Of a stretch of DNA of 10,145 nt, positions 1 through 8,304 are shown one piece after another; positions within the stretch are counted from its first letter, which is position 1; every line of letters begins with the position of its first letter. The stretch spans positions 1 through 10,145 of the forward strand of contig SLAO01000103.1 in NCBI GenBank assembly GCA_007126835.1, read 5' to 3'. Made by a program: the position numbers and the translations under genes. A model generated the notes under the pieces. It ran no database searches, was not told where the DNA came from, and saw nothing but the letters and a program-made list of their open reading frames with translations. The DNA is from Nitriliruptorales bacterium. Lineage in GTDB: Bacteria > Actinomycetota > Nitriliruptoria > Euzebyales > Egibacteraceae.

Positions 1-14
1 CCCGTATCGACTGA
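1..14 (+). CDS. atpB: 3' tip of ATP synthase subunit a (partial)
   Basis: Only the last codons are present: Arg-Ile-Asp followed by a TGA at 12-14. Nothing in these bases identifies the protein. The call rests on position, because atpB directly precedes atpE in nearly all bacterial F-type ATP synthase operons and one reading frame closes here at a suitable distance (44 nt) before the atpE start. The other two frames stay open past this point, so another reading cannot be excluded. Confidence 0.35.
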
Positions 15-58
15 CCGTTGCAAGCGCGCGGCGCGAGGGTCGCCGCAAGGAGGAACGC

Positions 59-262
59 ATGGAGAACCTGGGTAATGGCCTCGTCTACGGCCTCGCCACG
101 CTCGGGCCGGGCATCGGCCTTGGCATCCTGATCGGCAAGGCCATCGAAGCGATGGCGCGCCAGCCCGAGGCTGCAGGGATGGTCCGCACGACGATGTTCA
201 TCGGCATCGCGGTGGTCGAGGCACTCGCGCTACTCGGGTTCGTCCTCGCGTTCGCGATCTAG
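59..262 (+). CDS. atpE: ATP synthase F0 subunit c (proton-binding ring)
   Basis: This 67-residue protein forms the membrane rotor ring of the F1F0 ATP synthase, carrying protons through F0. It is a two-helix hairpin. Helix 1 has the glycine ladder GxGxGxG (G16, G18, G20, G22) used for helix packing, the loop has the conserved Arg-Gln-Pro at 34-36 that contacts the F1 stalk, and helix 2 carries the essential carboxylate E54 in VVEALALLGF. The residue after E54 is Ala, not the Ser/Thr expected for a sodium-binding ring, so the coupling ion is inferred to be the proton. The ATG is fixed by a strong AAGGAGG at 47-53. Length is a little short of E. coli (79) but normal for many bacteria. It is the first complete gene of the operon. 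Confidence 0.97.
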   Translation: MENLGNGLVYGLATLGPGIGLGILIGKAIEAMARQPEAAGMVRTTMFIGIAVVEALALLGFVLAFAI

Positions 263-291
263 CCGACCGCACGGTCCCGAAGGGAGCGACC

Positions 292-828
292 ATGCTCGCG
301 ACGTTGCACGTGTTGGCGGTCGAAGACAACGGGGGCGTCGAATTGATCCCCGAGGCCCCCGAGCTCATCTGGGGGTTCGTGGCCTTCGCCCTGCTCATGG
401 CCGTGATGTTCCGCTTCGTGTTCCCGAAGATGAACACGATGCTCGAGGAGCGTTCCGCCAAGATCGAGGGTCAGATCTCCGACGCCGAGCGGGCCAGGGT
501 CGAGGCGGAGGAGTACAAGCGCCAGTACGAGACCCAGCTCGCCGAAGCGCGCACCCAGGCCGAGGAGATCCTCGAGGAGGCGCGCGCCCAGGCCGAGCGG
601 ATCCGAGCGGAGGCAGCGTCACGCGGCGAGGAGGAAGCGCAGCAGATCGTCGCGCGGGCCCGCGAGGACATCGAGGCCGAGCGCGGACGCCTCGTCAGCG
701 AGCTGCGCGGACAGGTCGCGGCGCTGTCGGTGGAGCTGGCAGGCAAGATCGTGGAGAAGGAGATCGACGCCGACCAGCACCGCACGCTGGTCGACAGGTA
801 CATCAACGAGCTGTCGGGGATGAACTAG
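292..828 (+). CDS. atpF: ATP synthase F0 subunit b (peripheral stalk)
   Basis: Subunit b anchors the stator: a single membrane helix joins a long cytoplasmic coiled coil that holds the F1 head still against rotation. The 178 residues show a short N-terminus, one hydrophobic helix at about 25-44 (beginning LIWGFVAFALL), then a long charged Ala/Glu/Arg-rich helix from about 48 onward (MLEERSAKIEGQISDAE is typical of the family). The C-terminal part (AGKIVEKEID, then a DQHR segment) is where delta binds. The start has AAGGGAG at 280-286. It lies 29 nt after atpE and 40 nt before atpH. Only one b-type gene is present here, so a b2 homodimer is likely. It is not fused to delta, unlike in mycobacteria, where a b-delta fusion replaces the separate delta subunit. 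Confidence 0.96.
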   Translation: MLATLHVLAVEDNGGVELIPEAPELIWGFVAFALLMAVMFRFVFPKMNTMLEERSAKIEGQISDAERARVEAEEYKRQYETQLAEARTQAEEILEEARAQAERIRAEAASRGEEEAQQIVARAREDIEAERGRLVSELRGQVAALSVELAGKIVEKEIDADQHRTLVDRYINELSGMN

Positions 829-868
829 CGAAGCGGTCACGCCAGACTGCCCCGCAGAGGAGAGCCAG

Positions 869-1411
869 ATGCCAGAGGAGCGACAGGAGCTCGTCACCGG
901 CTACGGCCGCGCGCTGTACACAGCCGCGGAAGCCGAGGGCGTCCTGGATCGCGTGGCCGACGAGATGTTCCAGTTCGCGCGGTCGGTGGATGCCAGCCGG
1001 GCGCTGGAGGATAAGCTGACCAACCCCGGCACCGGCGTCGGGGCAAAGCTCGAGGTCGTGGAGCAGCTGCTCGGCGGGCGCGCCCATCCGGTGACCACCG
1101 GCGGGGTCCTGCTGATCATCCAGGCTGGTCATGCGCGACAACTGGGGCAGATCGCCGACGAGATCGCGCGCCAAGCCGCCGAGGCCCGGTCTCGCGTCCT
1201 TGCCCAGGTCCGCACCGCCGTGCAGATGGACGACGCGCAGCGCCGGCGCCTCGCCCAGGCCCTGAGCCAAGCCACCGGCAAGGAGGTCGAGCTGAAGGTG
1301 ATCGTCGACCCGACCGTCGTGGGTGGCATTGTGGCCAAAGTCGGCGACACCGTGATCGACGGCAGCGTCAGCCGGCGACTCGCCGACTTGAAGGCACGCC
1401 TGACCGGATAG
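869..1411 (+). CDS. atpH: ATP synthase F1 subunit delta (OSCP)
   Basis: Delta joins the top of the F1 alpha3beta3 head to the peripheral stalk. Its 180 residues match the usual length (177 in E. coli). The N-terminal helical bundle starts with YGRALYTAAEAEG, typical of the family, and residues 50-69 carry the LTNPGTGVGAK region. The C-terminal domain holds the hallmark VVGGIVAKVGDTVIDGS at 150-166 followed by a basic Arg/Leu helix. AGAGGAG at 856-862 sets the ATG. The TAG stop at 1409-1411 overlaps the AGGAG of atpA (1410-1414), which suggests coupled translation of the two genes. No sign of fusion or truncation. Confidence 0.95.
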   Translation: MPEERQELVTGYGRALYTAAEAEGVLDRVADEMFQFARSVDASRALEDKLTNPGTGVGAKLEVVEQLLGGRAHPVTTGGVLLIIQAGHARQLGQIADEIARQAAEARSRVLAQVRTAVQMDDAQRRRLAQALSQATGKEVELKVIVDPTVVGGIVAKVGDTVIDGSVSRRLADLKARLTG

Positions 1412-1424
1412 GAGTGGCAGCACG

Positions 1425-3083
1425 ATGACCGAGCTCCGCATCTCACCAGACGACATCGCCTCGGCCCTCTCGGCACAGGTCGCGGGGTACGATCCCCAGC
1501 TCACCCGTGAGCAAGTCGGCCGGGTGGTCGAGTCCGGCGACGGGATCGCGCGGGTGTCCGGGCTGCCCCAGACCATGGCCAACGAGCTGTTGTCCTTTGG
1601 TACCGACCACGAGGGCCGCGAACTGCTCGGGCTCGCCCTCAACCTCGAGGAGAACGTGATCGGCGCGGTGGTGCTCGGTGACGCTTCGGGCATCGAGGAA
1701 GGCCACGAGGTCACCCCCACCGGCGAGGTGCTGTCGGTCCCGGTCGGCGACGCCTACCTGGGCCGGGTGGTTGACCCTCTGGGGCGTCCCATGGATGGAA
1801 AGGGCCCGCTCGACAACTCGAAGATCGTCGGTCGCCGCGGGCTGGAGGTCCAGGCGCCATCGGTGATCGCGCGCCAGCCGGTCAAGGAGCCGTTGCAGAC
1901 GGGCATCAAGGCCATCGACGCGATGACCCCGATCGGTCGTGGCCAGCGTGAACTGATCATCGGCGACCGGCAGGTGGGCAAGACCGCCGTGGCCGTCGAC
2001 ACGATCATCAACCAGCGCGACGAGTGGGCCAGCGGCGACCCCAAGCGTCAGGTCAAGTGCATCTACGTCGCGATCGGCCAGAAGGGCTCGACGGTGGCGG
2101 AGGTCGTCGCCAAGCTCACCGAGCACGGCGCGATGGAGTACACCACGGTCGTCTCGGCGGCCGCGAGCTCGCCGGCGCCGTTCCAGTACATCGCCCCCTA
2201 CGCGGCGGCGGCGCTCGGCGGCTACTGGATGTACGAGGGCCAGCACGCCCTGGTCGTCTACGACGACCTGACCAAGCAGGCTGACGCGTACCGCCAGATG
2301 TCGCTGCTGCTTCGCCGGCCGCCGGGACGCGAGGCGTACCCCGGCGACGTGTTCTACCTGCACTCTCGGCTGCTCGAGCGCGCGGCCAAGCTCTCCGACG
2401 AAAACGGCGGGGGGTCGCTGACGGCCTTGCCGATCATCGAGACCAAGGGCGGCGACGTCTCGGCGTTCATCCCCACCAACGTGATCTCGATCACCGACGG
2501 GCAGATCTATCTGGAGACCGACTTGTTCTTCCAGGGCGTGCGCCCGGCCATCAACGTCGGCATCTCGGTATCGCGGGTCGGTGGGTCGGCGCAGGTCAAA
2601 GGGATGAAGAAGGTGTCGGGCACCATGCGCCTGGACCTCGCCCAGTACCGTGAGCTCGAGGCGTTCGCGCAGTTCGGCTCCGAACTCGACAAGACCAGCC
2701 AGGCTCAGATCGACCGGGGTGAGCGGGTCGTGGAGACCCTCAAGCAGCCCCAGTACTCGCCGCTGCCGATCGAGGACCAGATCGCCACGATCTGGGCGGT
2801 GTCCAACGGCAAGCTCGACGACATCCCCGTCGAGGATTGCCGCCGCTTCGAGACCGAGCTCCGCCAGTACCTGCACGACCGGCACTCCGGGCTGATGGAC
2901 GGTCTGCACGCTGACGGGCAGCTGACAGACGAGCGCCTCGCCGAGCTTGCGGAGGCCGTCGACGCGTTCGTCGAGCGATTCCAGCCCTCGGCCGCGGTCA
3001 AGGCCCAGGAGCCCCACGAGATGGAATCCCTGGAGACGCTGCCTGAGCAGGACGCCGATACCGACACCGACGCCCAGGCCTAG
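1425..3083 (+). CDS. atpA: ATP synthase F1 subunit alpha
   Basis: Alpha alternates with beta in the catalytic head and carries the non-catalytic nucleotide sites. The 552-residue protein shows the N-terminal beta-barrel (to about 100), the P-loop GDRQVGKT at 180-187, the Walker B region ALVVYDDLTKQA at 275-286 and the alpha/beta family signature PAINVGISVS at 374-383. The following R384 matches the arginine finger that reaches into the neighbouring beta catalytic site. The helical C-terminal domain runs to about 520. Beyond it is an acidic, probably disordered tail of about 30 residues that E. coli alpha (513 residues) lacks. AGGAG at 1410-1414 sets the ATG with a 10-nt spacer. The gene is in operon with atpH (13 nt) and atpG (23 nt). 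Confidence 0.98.
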   Translation: MTELRISPDDIASALSAQVAGYDPQLTREQVGRVVESGDGIARVSGLPQTMANELLSFGTDHEGRELLGLALNLEENVIGAVVLGDASGIEEGHEVTPTGEVLSVPVGDAYLGRVVDPLGRPMDGKGPLDNSKIVGRRGLEVQAPSVIARQPVKEPLQTGIKAIDAMTPIGRGQRELIIGDRQVGKTAVAVDTIINQRDEWASGDPKRQVKCIYVAIGQKGSTVAEVVAKLTEHGAMEYTTVVSAAASSPAPFQYIAPYAAAALGGYWMYEGQHALVVYDDLTKQADAYRQMSLLLRRPPGREAYPGDVFYLHSRLLERAAKLSDENGGGSLTALPIIETKGGDVSAFIPTNVISITDGQIYLETDLFFQGVRPAINVGISVSRVGGSAQVKGMKKVSGTMRLDLAQYRELEAFAQFGSELDKTSQAQIDRGERVVETLKQPQYSPLPIEDQIATIWAVSNGKLDDIPVEDCRRFETELRQYLHDRHSGLMDGLHADGQLTDERLAELAEAVDAFVERFQPSAAVKAQEPHEMESLETLPEQDADTDTDAQA

Positions 3084-3106
3084 CGCGGGGAAGGGAAAGC
3101 TAGCCC

Positions 3107-3994
3107 ATGCCAGGAGCCGGCGAGCTCAGGGTCCTGCGTCGACGGATCCGCAGCATCAAGTCGACGCAGAAGATCACGCGGGCGATGGAGCTGATCGCGG
3201 CGAGCCGCATCTCACGCGCACGCCGAGCCGTCGAGGCGGCGCGGCCGTACTCGCAGGGGATCACCCGGGTGATCCGTGACCTGGCCAGTGAGGGCGAGGT
3301 GGCCAGTCACCCGCTAATCCGCGAGCACGACGTCGTCCGTCGGGTCGGAGTCGTCGTGATCTCCTCGGACCGGGGGCTGGCCGGCGCCTACAACACCAAC
3401 GTGCTGCGCCGGAGCGAGCGGCTCATCAAGGAGGAGCGGGACGCGGGCCGGGAGGTTGCCCTGTATGCGGTCGGGCGCAAGGCCGAGACCTACTTCCGCT
3501 ACCGCGGCGAGCGGCCGGTCCGCGTCTGGGGCGGCGTCACCGACCGTCCCTCCTATGACGACGCGGTGAAGATCGCTGAGGAGCTCGGCCGGGCGTACTG
3601 GAACCAGGACATCAACCGGGTCTGGCTGGGCTTCACGCAGTTTCGGTCAGCGCTGACCCAGGTGTCGACGACGCGCAAGATCATGCCGGTCGACCCGCGC
3701 GAGCTCGCCGGGGGCGAGGCGGGGTTTCCCGCCCAGTTCACCTTCGAGCCCAACCCGCAGGCGCTGCTCGAGGAGCTGATCCCGCGCTACGTCGAGCACC
3801 AGTTGTACGCGGCCCTGCTCGAGTCGTCGGCCTCGGAGCACGCCAGTCGCCAGCGGGCGATGAAGGCGGCCACCGACAACGCCGGTGACATCCTCCACGA
3901 CCTCACCCGCGAGGCGAACCGCGCCCGCCAGGCCGCCATCACCACAGAGATCTCCGAGATCGTCGGCGGGGCCGAGGCCCTAGCCGCTGAGTAG
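3107..3994 (+). CDS. atpG: ATP synthase F1 subunit gamma (rotor shaft)
   Basis: Gamma is the central shaft whose rotation inside alpha3beta3 drives ATP formation. Its 295 residues (287 in E. coli) begin with the coiled-coil helix containing IKSTQKITRAMELIAASRI at 17-35 and end with the matching helix carrying the family signature ITTEISEIVGGAEA at 278-291. The middle Rossmann-like domain has SSDRGLAGAYN at 86-96. ESSASEHASRQRAMKAATDN at 239-258 is also typical of the family. The ribosome binding site is weaker than its neighbours' (AAGGGA at 3091-3096). The atpA-atpG and atpG-atpD gaps are 23 and 21 nt, so it is co-transcribed. I see no defect. Confidence 0.97.
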   Translation: MPGAGELRVLRRRIRSIKSTQKITRAMELIAASRISRARRAVEAARPYSQGITRVIRDLASEGEVASHPLIREHDVVRRVGVVVISSDRGLAGAYNTNVLRRSERLIKEERDAGREVALYAVGRKAETYFRYRGERPVRVWGGVTDRPSYDDAVKIAEELGRAYWNQDINRVWLGFTQFRSALTQVSTTRKIMPVDPRELAGGEAGFPAQFTFEPNPQALLEELIPRYVEHQLYAALLESSASEHASRQRAMKAATDNAGDILHDLTREANRARQAAITTEISEIVGGAEALAAE

Positions 3995-4015
3995 CACCAC
4001 GAGGAGCCAACCCAG

Positions 4016-5472
<1,457 letters not shown>

Positions 5473-5473
<1 letters not shown>

Positions 5474-5874
5474 TGGCCCTCGAGGTCGACGTGGTCAGTG
5501 CGGAGGCGCGCCTGTTCCAGGGCGAGGCCACCGCGGTGTACGCCCGCTCCACCGACGGGGAGCTCGGGATCCTGCCCGGCCACACGCCCATGCTCGTGGG
5601 ATTGGTTACCGGGCCGGTGCGCATCGCCACCCCGGACGGCGAAGGGGTGATCGTCGCGGTGCACCGCGGATTCCTCAAGTGCCGCGATGACCACGTCAAC
5701 ATCCTGGCAGACACCGCTGAGCTTGCCGCCGACATCGACATCGCGCGCGCCGAGGCGGCCCGAGAGCGTGCGCTGTCGCACCTCAGCCAGGACGATTACC
5801 CCGGGGACGCTCGCGCCGAGTTGGCGCGCGCGGAGACGCGGCTGCGCGTAGTAAACGGGGACGTCAGCATCTAA
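5473..5874 (+). CDS. atpC: ATP synthase F1 subunit epsilon
   Basis: Epsilon sits at the foot of gamma, links it to the c-ring and can restrain ATP hydrolysis. The 133 residues comprise the N-terminal beta-sandwich (about 1-84) with the conserved GELGILPGHTP at 29-39, and a C-terminal helical hairpin: helix 1 about 88-104, a turn near DDYPGD, helix 2 about 112-126. The C-terminal pair is full length, so an inhibitory role is possible but not shown. The ATG shares base 5473 with the atpD stop; its ribosome binding site GAGGAG (5462-5467) lies inside the end of atpD. It is the last gene of the operon. Confidence 0.95.
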
Positions 5875-5902
5875 ACCGGTCGCCGGACGCGCCGTCCCCG
5901 GT
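5875..5902 (+). terminator. Possible hairpin terminator after atpC
   Basis: Directly after the atpC stop, ACCGG (5875-5879) pairs with CCGGT (5898-5902) and GGACG (5885-5889) pairs with CGTCC (5893-5897). The two stems stack, with a 3-nt loop and a 5-nt left-hand bulge. No T-run follows, as is common for proposed actinobacterial terminators. A second, weaker stem, CCCGC (5916-5920) with GCGGG (5928-5932), lies downstream. Placement at the operon end supports termination, but GC-rich DNA forms such stems by chance. Confidence 0.35.
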
Positions 5903-5961
5903 GGGCATGCAATCGCCCGCGCTGGATGCGGGACCTGCCGGTGCGGGTCGAGTCGGGCGGG

Positions 5962-5967
5962 TAGCAT
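5962..5967 (+). promoter_or_regulatory. Putative -10 box for a leaderless murA transcript
   Basis: TAGCAT fits the actinobacterial TANNNT -10 consensus. Its last T is 7 nt before the A of the murA ATG (5974), the distance at which transcription would start on the start codon itself. No good Shine-Dalgarno is seen; the GGGCGGG at 5955-5961 is poor and sits 12 nt away. No clear -35 is visible. Confidence 0.4.
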
Positions 5968-5976
5968 GCCGGCATG
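5965..5976. repeat. 12-bp perfect palindrome over the murA start codon
   Basis: CATGCCGGCATG is its own reverse complement and includes the murA ATG (5974-5976), overlapping the putative -10 box. It could be a binding site for a dimeric regulator, or chance. Confidence 0.4.
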
Positions 5977-7269
5977 TCCGACGTATTCTGCGTTCGCGGT
6001 GGCCGGTCCTTGCGGGGCAGCCTGCCGATCAACGGCGCAAAGAACTCTGCCCTCAAGCTCGTGGCTGCGGCGCTGCTCGCAGAAGGGCGCACCACGATCA
6101 CCAACGTCCCCGACATCGCGGACATGCACGCGATGGCGGATGTCGCGCGGCACCTGGGTGTCAATGTCGATGCGAGCGTGCCGGGCACGTTCGTTCTGGA
6201 CGTCCCCGGTGAGCTCCACACGGCAACGCCGCCTGAGCTCGTCCAGCGGCTGCGTGCATCGATCGTGGTTCTCGGCCCGCTCGTGGGCCGCCAGAGACGT
6301 GCTCGGCTGGCGATGCCCGGCGGCTGCAATCTCGGCAGCCGCAACATCGACTTGCACCTCGCCGGGCTGGCGCGCATGGGCGCGGAGGTGACCTACGGGC
6401 CCGACTACGTCGAGGCCACCTGCGAGCGCCTCTCGGGCGCGAACATCGAGTTGCCGTTCGCCAGTGTCGGCGCGACCGAGAACCTGCTGCTCGCGGCGGT
6501 CCTGGCGCAGGGACGCACTCGGATCTCCAACGCCGCCCGCGAGCCCGAGATCGGCGATCTCGTGGCGTTCCTCCAGTCCATGGGGGCGCGCATCCAGGGC
6601 ACCGGGACATCCGAGTTGGTCATCGACGGGGTCGATCAACTGTCGCCGACGCATCACGCGGTGCTCGGCGACCGGATCGAGGCGGGCACGTTCGTCGTCG
6701 CTGCCGCCCTGACCGGCGGGGATGTGACGCTGACGGGCGTCGATCCCGAGCACTTGCGCTTGGCCCTCGAGAAGCTGCGCGACGCGGGGGCGTCAGTCAG
6801 CGGGGACGCGACGACCGGGTTGCGAGTCCGAGCCGGCGACGAGCTCCGGGCGCTGGACGTCGTCACCCTGCCGTACCCGGGCTTTCCCACCGACCTGCAA
6901 CCCCAGTTCCTCGTGTTGCTGTCGCAGGCGCGGGGCACGTCGATGGTGACCGAGAACGTGTTCGACGGACGCTTCTCGATCCTGGGCGAGCTGTCGGCGT
7001 TGGGCGCCGAGATCGACCTGGAAGGCCACCACGCCGTCGTCCGTGGACCGCGGCCGTTGTCGGGCCGCACGGTCACCGCCAGCGACCTTCGCGCAGGAGC
7101 GGCCCTCGTGCTCGCCGGACTGGTGGCCGAGGGCGAGACGCGCGTGGCCGAACCCCACCACATCGACCGCGGCTACGCCGACTTCGCGGGACGGCTGCGG
7201 GCGCTGGGCGGCGACGTCGAACGTGCCGATGTGCCAGTCGACTTGGAGGACGTCGCCGCCGCGCCCTGA
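5974..7269 (+). CDS. murA: UDP-N-acetylglucosamine 1-carboxyvinyltransferase
   Basis: MurA transfers enolpyruvate from phosphoenolpyruvate to UDP-GlcNAc in the cytoplasm, the first committed step of peptidoglycan synthesis. The 431 residues (419 in E. coli) form the two-lobed EPSP-synthase fold. Key residues are visible by family comparison: K23-N24 in NGAKNSAL; R94 in LRASIVVLGPL; the catalytic C118 in PGGCNLGSR (E. coli Cys115) with R123; D307 in GFPTDLQPQF (E. coli Asp305); R373 in DLRAGA; and R399 in HIDRGY. C118 is the residue fosfomycin alkylates; M. tuberculosis MurA has Asp there. The Pro that usually follows R123 is Asn. The ATG gives an N-terminus that aligns with known MurA proteins. 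The gene is 99 nt after atpC, probably a separate transcript. Confidence 0.96.
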   Translation: MSDVFCVRGGRSLRGSLPINGAKNSALKLVAAALLAEGRTTITNVPDIADMHAMADVARHLGVNVDASVPGTFVLDVPGELHTATPPELVQRLRASIVVLGPLVGRQRRARLAMPGGCNLGSRNIDLHLAGLARMGAEVTYGPDYVEATCERLSGANIELPFASVGATENLLLAAVLAQGRTRISNAAREPEIGDLVAFLQSMGARIQGTGTSELVIDGVDQLSPTHHAVLGDRIEAGTFVVAAALTGGDVTLTGVDPEHLRLALEKLRDAGASVSGDATTGLRVRAGDELRALDVVTLPYPGFPTDLQPQFLVLLSQARGTSMVTENVFDGRFSILGELSALGAEIDLEGHHAVVRGPRPLSGRTVTASDLRAGAALVLAGLVAEGETRVAEPHHIDRGYADFAGRLRALGGDVERADVPVDLEDVAAAP

Positions 7270-7328
7270 CCCCGCCGGAGGCTTCGCCCGAGGTCGAGGT
7301 GGGGTACGTCTCGGGGAGTCGAATTCGT

Positions 7329-7332
7329 GGAG
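7329..7332 (+). promoter_or_regulatory. Ribosome binding site deciding the 7341 start
   Basis: GGAG lies 8 nt before the in-frame GTG at 7341. The more upstream in-frame GTG at 7299 has no comparable site, and its extra 14 residues look non-conserved. A weak TACGTC at 7305-7310 could be a -10 element; if so, the upstream start would not be transcribed. Confidence 0.6.
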
Positions 7333-7340
7333 CCACGACC

Positions 7341-8117
7341 GTGACTACTTCTTACCCCAGCGTCCCCCCATCGCCGCCGGAGGCGACCCGGCGCGTGCCG
7401 TGGTCGGCCGGTGAGGCCGTGGCGACGCTGCTGCTGGCCTTCGGCCTGGGCATCGTGCTGACGATCCCACTGGTCATCGGCGGGGCCGCCTTCGGCGCTG
7501 ACCAGACCGTGATGAACGCGGTCAGCGTGCCCCTCACCCCCATCGTGATCGGCTTGACCACCTTGCTGATCGTGCGCACGCGGCACCCTGGATCGGGCCG
7601 CAAGCTGCTGGGCATCGCCCGGCCGTCGGGCCGGGACTGGGCGATCGGCATCGGGGTCGCGCTGTTCGGCTACGTCGTATTGAACATGGGTGTCGGCGGC
7701 TTGCTGCAGTTCCTCGTCGAGCTTGCCGGCATGGATCCCCCGGTGGTCCAGGAGACCTTCCGCGAGGTAGGAGCCGACCCTGGCACCGCGTGGGTGCTGG
7801 TGGTGAGCTCCGTACTGCTGGCGCCAGTGGCAGAGGAGCTGCTGTACCGGGGGATGTTGTTCCAGGCCCTCCGCGACCGGCTCGGGGTTGGCTGGGGCAT
7901 CTGGCTGTCCGGCTTCGTCTTCGGGGTGACCCACGTGGACCTCGGCGCCACGATGCTGTCCAACGTCATGCTCGCCGCGGTGATCTGGCCGCTGGGTGCC
8001 CTTCTGGCCTGGGCCTTCCACCGTCGTGGGACGTTGCTGGTGCCGATCGTCGGCCACGCCGCGTTCAACGCGATCAACGTGGCCTTCCTGGTGAGCATGC
8101 CCGCCGCGTCGTCCTGA
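7341..8117 (+). CDS. CPBP family intramembrane metalloprotease-like protein
   Basis: This 258-residue polytopic membrane protein belongs to the CPBP (Abi/CAAX protease, Rce1-like) family. After a proline-rich N-terminus there are about seven hydrophobic segments (roughly 27-48, 59-78, 100-119, 150-168, 185-199, 205-226, 232-253). All three family motifs are intact: EELLYRG at 165-171 (Glu-Glu and Arg170), FGVTH at 194-198, and HAAFN at 239-243 (His and Asn). These form the proposed catalytic site inside the membrane. Bacterial members process or handle small peptides and proteins, but the substrate here is unknown, and no bacteriocin or prenylated-peptide gene lies nearby. The start was chosen from the GGAG at 7329-7332. 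It follows murA by 71 nt; whether they share a transcript is unclear. Confidence 0.88.
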   Translation: MTTSYPSVPPSPPEATRRVPWSAGEAVATLLLAFGLGIVLTIPLVIGGAAFGADQTVMNAVSVPLTPIVIGLTTLLIVRTRHPGSGRKLLGIARPSGRDWAIGIGVALFGYVVLNMGVGGLLQFLVELAGMDPPVVQETFREVGADPGTAWVLVVSSVLLAPVAEELLYRGMLFQALRDRLGVGWGIWLSGFVFGVTHVDLGATMLSNVMLAAVIWPLGALLAWAFHRRGTLLVPIVGHAAFNAINVAFLVSMPAASS

Positions 8118-8199
8118 CGGGCCCCCTGGGCTGGTGCGTGCGCCTGTCGCTCGTGCCGCCGGACGAGTTGTGACGGGCGCTACGAGGCCTTGGACGACG

Positions 8200-8205
8200 T
8201 AGGCT
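8200..8205 (+). promoter_or_regulatory. Putative -10 box upstream of the 104-residue protein gene
   Basis: TAGGCT matches the TAGRRT-like actinobacterial -10 closely. A start near 8212 would leave a leader of about 108 nt. No convincing -35 is found at 16-18 nt. It is the main recognisable element, with the hairpin at 8274, in the 202-nt gap 8118-8319; the rest of that gap shows nothing I can support. Confidence 0.4.
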
Positions 8206-8273
8206 GGGGGCACCTGTCGAGGGTCGGCTCGCCGCGCCGGAAGGCGTCAAGTGCCGGCCCTTCGTCCTGCATC

Positions 8274-8291
8274 CCGGCGTAGGAACGCCGG
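8274..8291 (+). other. 7-bp hairpin in the leader before the 8320 start
   Basis: CCGGCGT (8274-8280) is perfectly complementary to ACGCCGG (8285-8291) around the tetraloop AGGA. No T-run follows. It lies 14 nt before the GGGAGGA ribosome binding site, so it may stabilise or tune the leader of the next gene. It could also be fortuitous in GC-rich sequence. Confidence 0.4.
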
Positions 8292-8304
8292 CAGTTCAGC
8301 TAGT

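Noticed and set aside
1443..3017. A 524-codon open frame on the minus strand opposite atpA
   Set aside because: GC-rich third positions of atpA suppress stops on the opposite strand. The translation is low-complexity (Leu, Arg, Val, Asp) and resembles no family, while the + strand carries clear atpA motifs.
7299..7340. Upstream GTG as start of the CPBP gene
   Set aside because: No ribosome binding site before it; GTG 7341 has GGAG 8 nt upstream and gives a normal N-terminus.
8118..8135. GCCC/GGGC stem after the CPBP gene as a terminator
   Set aside because: Only 4 bp with a 3-nt loop and no T-run; too weak to support.
7173..8213. A 346-codon minus-strand open frame opposite the CPBP gene
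   Set aside because: His/Gln/Arg-rich low-complexity translation; the + strand frame has all CPBP motifs and membrane segments.
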